The position numbers and the translations under genes are program-made. Positions 47,601-59,600 of a stretch of 64,000 nt of DNA are shown one piece after another. Source of the stretch: Stomoxys calcitrans (taxonomy: Eukaryota > Arthropoda > Insecta > Diptera > Muscidae); the NCBI RefSeq assembly GCF_963082655.1, contig NC_081554.1, positions 99,583,273 through 99,647,272 on the forward strand, read 5' to 3'. Position 1 is the stretch's first letter; each line of letters opens with the position of its first letter. The notes below the pieces were generated by a model, which ran no database searches, was not told the origin of the DNA, and saw only the letters and a program-made list of their open reading frames with translations.

Positions 47601-50600
47601 TGTTGTTGTTTTTAATAAAACTCAGATTTTTTATTTTTATATAAGTGTTACCTTTACTTTCTGCCGCCAGTTGGGTTTGAACATGGGTCTTCTCGTTTGC
47701 TAGTCAGATGCGCTACCAACTCAGCCAATCAGTTGTTTATAATGTGCACGGCTAGAGGTAAAGAAATAATACAAATGGTCTGTTTTTAGAACAAACAGCA
47801 TCGTCTTTTGCTACTGTCGGTACTCCATATTTATTTTTTTTTTTTTTGCTTCTCTTGAAAAGTAGTCACTCTTTGTGTTGCACTCACACTCATATATCGT
47901 TCATGTGTAGAGTATTGAGCCCATAAAAGGAGGATTTTTTTCCTGTATCGATGAAATTTGCAACAGTTAGTTTTGGCAGACCCCTACACATTTTTGTTGC
48001 ATGTGATTCAGATCGGACCATATTTCGATATAAAGGGTGATTTTTTTGAGGTTAGGATTTTCATGCATTAGTATTTGACAGATCACGTGGGATTTCAGAC
48101 ATGGTGTCAAAGAGAAAGATGCTCAGTATGCTTTGACATTTCATCATGAATAGACTTACTAACGAGCAACGCTTGCAAATCATTGAATTTTATTACCAAA
48201 ATCAGTGTTCGGTTCGAAATGTGTTCATTCACCGTAACGTTGCGTCCAACAGCATCTTTGAAAAAATACGGTCCAATGATTCCACCAGCGTACAAACCAC
48301 ACCAAACAGTGCATTTTTCGGGATGCATGGGCAGTTCTTGAACGGCTTTTGGTTGCTCTTCACTCCAAATGCGGCAATTTTGCTTATTTACGTAGCCATT
48401 CAACCAGAAATGAGCCTCATCGCTGAACAAAATTTGTCAAAATTTGAACACATTTCGAACCGAACACTGATTTTGGTAATAAAATTCAATGATTTGCAAG
48501 CGTTGCTCGTTAGTAAGTCTATTCATGATGAAATGTCAAAGCATACTGAGCATCTTTCTCTTTGACACCATGTCTGAAATCCCACGTGATCTGTCAAATA
48601 CTAATGCATGAAAATCCTAACCTCAAAAAAATCACCCTTTAGCTACCATATAGACCGAATTCCCGAAAAGGAGTATTAAGCCCATAAAAGGAGCATTTTT
48701 CATCCGATTTTGATGAAATTTGAAACAATGCATTTTTGTAGATCTCTACACTGCTTTTTCGAATGAAGTCCAGATCAGACCATATTTGGATATAGCTGCC
48801 ATATAGGCCGATCTCACAAAATAGAGTATTAAGCCAATAGAAGGAGCATATTTCATCCGATATTGATGAAAGTTGAAACAATGAGTTTTTGTAGGCCTCT
48901 ATATTCCTTAGTCGAATGTGGTCCAGGCTGGACCATATTTGGATATATCTGCCATTTAGACCGATCCCCCAAAATAGAGTATTGAGTCCATAAAAGGGGC
49001 ATTTTTTTCAGATTTCGATAAAATTTTAAACAGTGAATGAAACGTCAGATGCTGGGTTCTTTATCGGCAACATCTGATGTTCCTATTGAATCTCATAATG
49101 AATTTTCAGCAAAAAGAATCCAAGAAAGAACAAGTAAAAGCGTGCTTGCCGAATCTTATGGATCCACCATGGATCGCATTTGTCGAGTTCTTTTCCCGGC
49201 ATCTCTTCTTAGGTAAAAAAGGATATAAGAAAAGATTTGCTCTGCTATTAGAGCGATATCAAGATAGGGTCCGGTTTGGACCACAATTAAATTATATGTT
49301 GGCGAGCTGTGTAAAATGTCAGCCAATTCGAATAAGAATTGCGCCCTTTGGGGGCTCAAGAAGTTAAATAGAGAGATCGATTAATATGGGAGATGTATCG
49401 GGCTATAGACCGATTCAGACCATAATAAACACGTATGTTGATGGTCATGGGAGAATCCGTCATACAAAATTTCAGGCAAATCGGATAATAATTGCGACCT
49501 CTAGAGGCTCCCTCTAGAAGCTCAAGAAGTCAAGTCCGCAGATCTGTTTATATGACAGCTATATCAGGTTATGAACCAATTTGAACCATACAAGGCACAG
49601 TTGTAGGATATCATAACAATACACGACGTGCAAAAATTCATTCAAATCGGATGAGAATTGCGCACTCTAGAGGCTCAAGAAATCAAGACCCAAGATCGGT
49701 TTATATGGCAGCTATATCAGGTAATGGACCGATTTCAACCATACTTAGCACAGTTGTTGGATATTGTTCATGCCACACAACTCCCACCCCTGCATGCAAT
49801 GCCACAACATTATCACGCTACGTATGCTTGACGTATACTAATTATCTTAACTCACTTAACTACATATGTCATTACATTAGTACTAAAAAAAATATTGGTA
49901 GACATTTTGATAGAACATGGTTCTACCGTTTTTCCGTTTGAACAACTCAGACAATAAACTTGCAAACGTGGTCTTGAGCATCTTAACCTCTGTCGTTTTT
50001 TCTTCACCGTATTTTCCTATAGCTAAAATTGGGTAAGACTTTGTCTAAACACACGAGCCCTACCTACATCCGTGGCAACCATAGTAATCGAGCTCCATTT
50101 CCTTTTGTGTTACGGTGATTGGACTTCGGTGTACCGAACTCCAACTCACCATCGGTTTCTTTTAGGCATCCACCACCACCCGTCATCATCCTGGTATCCC
50201 AACTTTTTCATGGTCCTTCGAACCGGATAGTGGTTAACCTAAAGGACGCCTATTCCCGAGTTTGGATTGCTTTGGTTGGAGCACAAGAAAACTAAAAACA
50301 GGTAAGATTGGTGGCCTCAAGTCAAATGTCACACAATCTTTGTCTTACATTACTGCGGCCACAAAGTTTTCAAAGCTTCACATAACTCAGATAGCATTGG
50401 TATTTCGCACAATAACTATTACGCACAATTCCCTATTTTCGGAAACTCAGAACAATTAATGCCAATCGGATTTCAGATTGAATCATCACTATATTATTTC
50501 CCCGTTTTGGCAATAAATATATTTCTGAGTTTACCTTTACTTTGAGGATTGTTTTTTTTTTTTTTCTTTTCTCATTCATTCGGTATAGTTTCATTATACC

Positions 50601-53600
50601 CTTCCCACCGGGAGATTATTTTCGAGAAAAGAAAAATAACAATTATTAATTTCGAGTTTTTCAATTCTTCCAATTGTACCGTGATTTCCACTTGGATGTC
50701 TCAGAGGCTTAAAGAAAATCATATTATATCTTTTATCTGGGAGGCTGTTTATTTCTACTGTTTATTTTGTTTGAGTGATTTGCATTTATTTCCTTATTTT
50801 CATGGCACTTATCACTTAACACTCCATTTGTATTCCGTGATCGATTGATTGATTCCCAATGTCCCTTTAAATTTTATATCGCACCACGTATATCGTATTC
50901 AGTAGCCACTCACCGGGCAATAGATCTTTCGCTCTCTTATATTGGAGATTAGGAACTGTACATCTGCTATCACGGTTTTTTGTGTTTTTTGTGGTTTTGT
51001 CGCATTCTATATCCAAACAGACATATCAGTCGATGATTTGTTTTGTCTCTCCGAATCAGGTGGAGAACCACAAAACAAAACCAGTTTTTGGTACCTCCAT
51101 TCGTGACGCAAACACATCTGGGTAGTTTATATTGGAACATAGAATATAAAGAAATACGCCAGCCAGACTACTTGTCCATCTCACTTAATAGAAAAACAAA
51201 AAAGATTTTAAAATCCATAAATGAAACAACCGAAACCACTTGTTTAAAGTTATTGAAAAAAGTGTGTGACGTGAAGTGCCCAGCCTGCCACAAGGCACTT
51301 TATCCATATAAAGCCAAGGTACAGTTCCACTGTACAGTTCCGGCAAAAATTGCATGAATTGAGTTATATGATAGACTCGAATTTCGTCAGATCAAAAGTC
51401 CAATTTCTACACCAAGAATATTTCTGTATGTTGAACTCAAAATATTTGTCAAACTCAACGCATAGCCAGTGAGTGCGAAAAGGAGATAAGTTGTTTCGTT
51501 GTATAAAGGTGCCATCCTCGCCACAGCTTGCTTTTGGTGTTTAGTGCTTAAATGGTTTTTATTCTAATCGCTGCAATATATGAAAACATAAGACTTGAAG
51601 ATTACTTTGTGCGTTTTATCCAGCGTCCAGCAAGTGACGATTTTTGAGAAATATTGTTTTGAAAAATCGAAAGGGATTTGATGGTTTGCTATTTGGAAAC
51701 AATAGATATCAGACTCCAATATTCCGTTCACAATTTTTATCTTGGTAGAGTTCACAGTGCAGATTTTTGTCGGCAAACCTGGTGAAATTTTATGTGGAAA
51801 TAAGGCAAATTTCATTGCATTTTTTTTAATCGTGTTTAATTTCATTTCTTATTTCGGTTGCATTCGGGTTTTCGATTATAGAAGAGGTTTGGTTCAAAAG
51901 GAGATATGGCCCTTTCAAATTTTATTAGAATGTCTGATGCCTTAATGGAGTTTAACGCTGAGCTCGAAAACGAACCTTTGCTTCAGTCCTCCATACATTC
52001 TCTTGAAGTACATACAGATGAACTTAGGGAGATTTGGCAAAGAACCAAACCCACATACGAAGCCAGCTTAACGGAGTTGATCGGAGGAGATAATAAGGCT
52101 GATATAGAAACATTAAAGGCTAGGTACCATTCGACGTATAGGACGTATGTCGAATGTGTGTCCAAGATTGGTGAAATAGTAGAAAGGAAGAGGAAATCAT
52201 CCATTCAGTCCAATATTTGTCCGCCAACTAGGAGTGATTCTCATCCGATTCCACAGATTACTTTACCGCCTTGTGACACAGAGGTATTTGCTGGAGATTA
52301 CCTCTCCTGGCCGACTTTCCGGGACCTCTTTACCGCTTTGTATATTCAAAATACAAGGCTGACTCCAGTAGAGAGGCTATTTCATTTGAATTCGAAAACC
52401 AGGGGGGAGGCCAGGGATATTGTTCGGAAGGCTCCCCTTACGAATGAGGGCTTTCAAGTAGCGTGGGATGCACTGTCAGTTCGGTTCGAGAATAAAAGGC
52501 TGCTTTTGAATAGCCAATTGAGGTCCCTTTTCAATTTGCGTAAAATTTCCAATGAGTCTTGTGAATCCATTAAAGAGATTCAGACCACGATCAACGGAAT
52601 AATATCTTCTTTGAGGCTATACCAGATCGAAATATCTAGCTGGGACCCAATATTCGTATATATTTGCTCTTCACGCTTACCGGAAACCACCTTATCATTG
52701 TGGGAACAGTCAGTGAAGAATAAAACAGACTCTCCTTCTTGGGTGGAGCTCGACTCTTTTTTGACATGTCGGTATCAGACTTTGGAGACCGTCAAGGACT
52801 TCCAGACTTCATCTTCCTTGAGACCTGATCCTGGGTCAAAAAGTGGAAACGTTCCAAATCCCAACGCAAAGAGTTCGACTCCTAAGAAATTTAATTCGTA
52901 CCGAAATGGCGTGCTTATCCCCTCTTGTAAGTTGTGTCCGAATGAGAGTCACACAATCCGTTTGTGCTCGAAATTTACAAATATGTGCCATTCGGAAAAG
53001 CTTGCTACGATTAAGCAGTTGAAACTTTGCATGAATTGCTTTTCCAAAGGACATATTTTGAAGGATTGCAAGAGCACTTTTAATTGCCAAAAATGCAATA
53101 AGAGGCACAATACTCTTTTACATCGGAATGGTAGCGAGGAGGAGATTGAACCTTCTGGAACCCAAGAACTACAGTCCACTTCAAATACCGAGTCTGAGAC
53201 TCCAATTCAGTCCTGTTTTGCGACGAATTCTATGTCCGTGCTTCTGGGAACGGCAATTGTTCATATAGTTTATAATGGTGAAATATTTAAGGCCAGAGCT
53301 TTACTTGATTCAGGATCGGAGGCGTCGTTCATATCCGAACGTATGTTCAATATGTTGAAGCTTTCATCCCGACGTACCGCTGCTCATGTTTCCGGCCTCA
53401 ACGAGACCGTTTCCGCCAGGTCTCGAAAGGTGTGTTCGCTTAAACTCAGTTCCCCGGTTGATTGCAACTTTTCTTTAGATGTTTCCGCTTTCGTAATTCC
53501 AAAACTTACTTCGTGTTTGCCTACGTTTTCAGCTTCCAAAGAAATGTTTTCGAAATTACCAGAAATCCATCTGGCAGATCCCGATTTTTATCGATCGCCT

Positions 53601-56600
53601 TATGTTGACATTCTGATAGGGGCAGACGTCTTTCCGATTGTAATGCTTCAAGGGGTTATTAACCCTGTATGTGGTACTCTTATGGCCCAAGAAACGAGAT
53701 TTGGTTGGATCTTAACGGGTCCAATCCAAACTGAGCCCATTTCTGTTTTTCAAACCACAGTCTTAATGGGGAACGAAGCTGCCTTGGATCAGCAAATTTT
53801 AAGGTTTTGGGAAATGGAGGACATTCCCAAGGGGACTTATATGTCCGAGTCTGATAGATATTGCGAGCTGAATTTCTGTAGGACAACAAGACGAGATAGC
53901 TCTGGTAGATTTGTTGTAACGCTCCCTTTTAAGCCAGAATATCCGACCGAAATTCGACTTGGCGAGTCTAGAAAGATAGCACTGGCACAATACATTCGCA
54001 ATGAAAATAGACTATCAAGAGACCCTCAACTTAAAAGGCAGTATGATGACGTTTTGTTAGAGTATATCCAACTAGGGCACATGAAGGAAGTTTCATCCAT
54101 TTCCGAATCTCCAGAAGTCCAAATCCATTATTTGCCCCATCATGCCGTTGTTCGTCCTGACAGCGTTACGACCAAGGTCCGTGTTGTTTTCAACGCGTCC
54201 AACCCCACTTCCAACGGGTTAAGTTTAAATGACATCCTCCATCCAGGACCACCCTTGCAACGTGACCTTTGCATTCTATTGCTGCAATGGCGGCTATACA
54301 AAATCGTTTTCAGCAGCGACATTGAAAAAATGTATCGCCAAATTTGTGTAAATCCAAAACACATACCATTCCAAAGAATTCTGTTCCGGAAATCCCCCCA
54401 GGAGGATGTACAAGAATTCGAACTGCAGACAGTAACGTTTGGTGTAAATTGTGCACCATTTTTGGCCCTCCGTACTATTCAACAGTTGGCTTCCGATGTT
54501 AAGGATTTATATCCTTTGGCTAGCGGGGTGTTGAATTCTAGCATGTATGTTGATGATGTCCTCGGTGGAAGTCATGACATAAACTCCGCTGTTGAATGCC
54601 AAAAACAGTTAATTGACGCATTGAACTCTGCTGGCTTCTCCTTAAGGAAATGGGTGTCCAAGGATTTCCTTCAATTCATTCCAAAATCAAACCTTCTTAG
54701 CAATGAATTCCTCGAGTTTGAGGATTCGAGTAAGGCGAAAATGTTAGGAGTACGGTGGAATGCTAAACTAGACGAATTTTATTTTGTAGCAGGAAAGATT
54801 AAATCCGAGTTGAATCCTACTAAAAGAAGCATCCTTTCGAATATATCCAAGTTGTTCGACCCAGCAGGGTGGTTATGCCCTTTCATTGTTCTCGCGAAGC
54901 TTCTTATGCGGGATATATGGGCCTCCAAAATAGGGTGGGACGAGTTTTTACCTCCTAAACTACTTTGCACTTGGCAGACTTTTTACGAGAATTATCCAAA
55001 AATTGAGAACATCCAGATTCCACGTTGGGTGTGTTATACGCCAGAGAGCGATATACAACTTCATGGATTCTGTGATGCCTCAGAGAAGGCATACGCTGAA
55101 TCGCTCTATCTTCGGGTTACAACTCCCAATGGCGACATAATCACACATCTTTTAATCTCCAAATCTCGGGTAGCCCCGTTAAAAACGATATCTATTCCGA
55201 GGCTCGAGCTCTGTGGGCCATTGCTACTGGCACAAGCCATCGAATCTGTTTCAGGCTCTATTCCCAGCTGCAAAGTGTTTTGCTGGTCAGATTCGATGAT
55301 CGTTTTGGCCTGGTTAAAGAAACCTCCATTTCTATGGAAAACGTTTGTCGCCAATCGCGTCTCGAAAATTGCTGCAGTCGTGCCTGCCGACAATTGGGCT
55401 CATGTCCAATCAGGCGATAACCCAGCTGATTTGGCTTCTCGTGGGGCTTTCCCTCAAGATTTATTTCAGAACGATCTGTGGTGGTATGGTCCATTTTGGC
55501 TAAGGCTACCTTCCAGCTTATGGCCAATTCAAAGGTCAGGTGACGTCGATGGGACAAAGTTAGAAGCCAAAATCATTCATTCACATTTTGCTTATTTCCA
55601 AAAATATGAGGATCTATTGGATCGATTCTCATCACTCGGAAGAGCTCTTCGAGTGATGGCCTTTGTATATCGTTTTATTGCAAGGTGTAGAATATCCAGG
55701 AGTGGACAAACAATTCCCAACTCTGGACCTTTAACGAATGCTGAAATACAAAATGTTCAATCCCAATTTGTGATTTTAGCTCAGACGGTTATTTATCCAC
55801 GCGAGTATCGAGCTCTTTCCAATAGGGATAAAATTTCAGTACCTAGTACACTTTGTAACTTGAACCCCTTTTTGGATGTTAATGGCCTCATGAAAATTTC
55901 TAGCCGTATTGTGAGCTCCGAGTGTCTATCGTACAGCGAACGTTTCCCCATAATAGTACCGTACAAATGCACATTCTCCGTGCTATTGGTGAAGTTCATT
56001 CATTCCGTTACACTTCACGGTGGAAACAGTTTGATGCTCCGTATGTTGCGCCTCCAATTTTGGATACCTAAAGCCAAAATCCTAATAAAAGCCTGCATAC
56101 ACAGATGTAAAATATGTGTAATTTCGAAACACAAACTTCAGACGCAGCTAATGGGAACACTTCCTCTGGAGCGTACTACGCTTAGTCGGCCCTTTACTAA
56201 TACAGGAATCGACTTTGCGGGACCTTTCGACATCAAAAACTATGCGGCTAGGTCCTGCACCATTATTAAGGGCTACGTATGTCTATTTGTATGCTTTGCT
56301 ACTCGAGCCATACATTTGGAATTGACAAGTTCGTTAACTACTCCAGCATTCCTAGCGGCCTTCCATCGGTTTGTCTCCCGTCGCGGCTGTCCATCCAAAC
56401 TCTTTTCGGATAATGGGAAAACTTTTGTGGGAGCCTCCAAGGAAATTGCTAGAGACTTTTTCCAAAATTCTCGTGACATGACGTTGTCCCCACCAGGGGC
56501 CCCTCACATGGGCGGCCTATGGGAAGCCGGCGTAAAAAGTTTTAAGATCCATTTCCGAAAATTGGCTGGGGCTCACAAATTTACTTTCGAGGAATTTACA

Positions 56601-59600
56601 ACTATACTTTCTCGGATAGAAGCTTGCCTTAATTCGAGGCCAATTTCCCCAATGTCCGAGAATCCAGACGATTTGATTGCCCTCACACCCGGCCATTTTC
56701 TTATCGGGGGTCCATTACTTTCTCCAGCCGAACCTAATGAGATAGAGACTAATCTTTCAATCCTCAACAGATGGCGACGAGTTGTAGCTCTTTCTCAGCA
56801 ATTCAGTATTCGGTGGAAACACGAATACTTAAAAGAATTGCATAAACGTATAAAATGGAAAAGACCGCAGCCAAATATTGAGGTCGGCGCGATGGTCGTG
56901 GTAAGGGATGACTGCCTACCACCAAACGAGTGGAAATTAGGTAGAATTTCCAAAATTTATCACGGAAAAGACAATTTGGTTCGTGTTGTGGACATTGTCA
57001 CGCAAAAGGGTACAATTACTAGACCTTTGGTAAAAGTAGTCGTACTTCCATCCTGTTAGCTACATCACATTTTAATTTTTTCCAAACTAATAATATTATT
57101 TTTCCAGTATGCCGTCCATAAAATCGCGTCTCAATCCCAATCCTTCTGATCAAGATGACTTTTCCTGTCGCCTGTGCTCCGGAAACCACGGTCTACGCAA
57201 ATGCAAAGCATTCCGGAAGAAAGATGTAAAGGAACGTATGCAACTGGTTATCACCCATAGCTACTGTCCAAACTGTTTAGCACATAAACATTCCTCCAAT
57301 GCGTGCTTCTAAACCAAAGGATGTTATCGTTGTGGAGGCAATCACCACTCTTTGTTGCACATCGATCAACCAAAAACAAATGCAAAGAAGACTAAGACTG
57401 TTAAACGAGAAAATATGACCCATCGTTCGACAAACCAAAATATTATGTCAGTTCCTCAACAGTCTGCCACCATGGCATCAATTGTAGCACCGCAATCCAC
57501 TTTATTGTTTCCAACGGCCATTATTCTTGTCATTAACGGTAATAAAAATCATCACGTACGAGCAGTTCTTGATCCTTGCACAGCTATCAGCAAAATATCT
57601 CGAAAATTTTTTAAGGAGGTAGGACTACGTACCACAACTCTTGGTGATGAATCAATTTGTGCAGTATCCATAGCCTCACGCCAATCTCCACAGACTGCAT
57701 TCAACACCACTATGAGGGTAAACAACCATATATCGATGGACACTCCTACCAGATCACTAAATGCCTTAATGGCAACAAACTTTAAAAACATCACCCTAGC
57801 TGACCCTCAATTTTATAAGTCGGGGCCGTTTTCCATAGTTTTGGGAGCAGACTTGTATGCTCGACTCATTTTACCCGGATTGTTGCCCAGTGATGGAAAT
57901 CTTCCAGTAGCTATGAATACTGTATTCGGATGGGTCTTGTCCGGCTCCTGCAACAACTAAATGAGAAAATCTCCAATAATTACTTCTAAATGAATTAAAC
58001 CAAATGTATTAAGCTATGTTGTATATATTCTAGTTTTAAGTTAAAACTGAATTCCAGATTAACTTTTACTCCAAAAATTTTTTGAATTACTAATTGGAAT
58101 TTTTACGAAATAGTTATCAAGAAATCATATGTATTTTTACAATTTTCAAATTTTTAAATTTTTGCAATACTGCAACGTGGGCCGGTGATGTTCATGCCAC
58201 ACAACTCCCACCCCTACATGCAATGCCACATCATTATCACGCTACGTATGCTTCACGTATACTAATTATCTTAACTCACTTAACTACATATGTCATTACA
58301 TTAGTACTAAAAAAAATATTGGTATGCATTTTGATAGAACATGGTTCTACCGTTTTTCCGTTTGAACAACTCAGACAATAAACTTGCAAACGTGGTCTTG
58401 AGCATCTTAACCTCTGTCGTTTTTTTTTCACCGTATTTTCCTATAGCTAAAATTGGGTAAGACTTTGTCTAAACACACGAGCCCTACCTACATCCGTGGC
58501 AACCATAGTAATCGAGCTCCATTTCCTTTTGTGTTACGGTGATTGGACTTCGGTGTACCGAACTCCAACTCACCATCGGTTTCTTTTAGGCATCCACCAC
58601 CACCCGTCATCATCCTGGTATCCCTACTTTTTCAGATATCATAACAAAACACGTCGTGCAAAATTTCGACCTACACTAATAAGAAGAATTTGTGCAAAAT
58701 TTCAAGCGGCTAGCTTTATTCCTTCGGAAGTTAGCGTGCTTTCGGCAGACAGACGGACGGACATGGCTAGATCGACATAAAATGTCACGACGATCAAGAA
58801 TATATATACTTTATGGGGTCTCAGACGAATATTTCAAGTAGTTACAAACAGAATGACGAAATTGGTATACCCCCATCCTATGGTGGAGGGTATAAACATT
58901 TTGGGCGAGAAACAATGAACCACCGCAAATTGGCGGAATGTGAAAATATAATTAAAAATAAATTTTTTCTTTAATATTTTACATTCTGTAACCATGTTAC
59001 ATTTAGAAAATAAATATATCCATATATCACATATTACCAATTGTTAACACCAATAATAACATATTGTTCAAACTTTAAAAATTACAAAATAACTCACGGA
59101 TTACTAATATGATTATATTATACAATTTAAAATAAAATATGAGAATTTTTACGTTAAAGCACTGAAAGAACAAAATTCAGTTATTTCTAGCGAAAGATAT
59201 ACATATATATAGGCCAAGATACAATTATACCTAAGGCCAGATATAATTACATCCAAGGCCAGATATAGTTAAATATAGGATATCTCTTTGGATATAATTA
59301 TGTATAGCAGATATAATTATGTCCGGTTCCATATCCAATCATATCTACTACCAGATATAGTTTAATATAGCATCACATATAATTATATATAAATGATATG
59401 GCAGATCCCTTTGGATCTAATTAGATCCAACTTTATCTGATGTCAGATATATTTGTATTTGACCATATCAACCTCTTTTAACTCGGGACATTCGATCTTA
59501 TTGAAAGATCGACCACCAAAACACCCCCCAAACAGGACTTATTTACTGACCATGGGAATATGGGGCTTAAATAAAAGGTTTTTGAATGTAAAATAGGAGT

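Larger units (their letters stand above)
49765..58634 (+). mobile_element. BEL/Pao LTR retrotransposon, structurally complete
   Basis: 8870 bp with two 446-bp LTRs (TG...CA), 5-bp target duplication GATAT (49760-49764 and 58635-58639), a primer binding site right after the left LTR, an uninterrupted gag-pol ORF and an additional downstream ORF. Domain order gag, protease, RT, RNase H, integrase with YVDD in the RT is that of BEL/Pao. It is inserted into the HINE copy 49129-58894 and lies antisense in intron 1 of the Or24a-like gene. About seven LTR differences (1.6 percent) suggest a fairly young copy. Confidence 0.93.
49129..58894 (-). mobile_element. HINE/mini-me-like element split by the BEL retrotransposon
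   Basis: Left part 49129-49764, right part 58640-58894. The break lies in TTGGATAT|CATAACAAAACACG, duplicated as GATAT around the BEL. The hairpin at the left end is damaged (GCGTGCTTGCCGAATCTTAT). The right part carries GACAGACGGACGGACATGGC and ends GGTGGAGGGTATA. Confidence 0.82.

Noticed and set aside
47663..47735. Functional tRNA gene
   Set aside because: A and B boxes are present, but the acceptor and anticodon stems do not form.
51043..51357. 105-codon frame with cysteines in the BEL leader
   Set aside because: Sits inside the probable leader intron, no recognised domain, composition like the surrounding DNA.
57109..57960. Possible envelope gene of the BEL element
   Set aside because: No signal peptide, transmembrane segment or cleavage site; knuckle and protease-like text instead.
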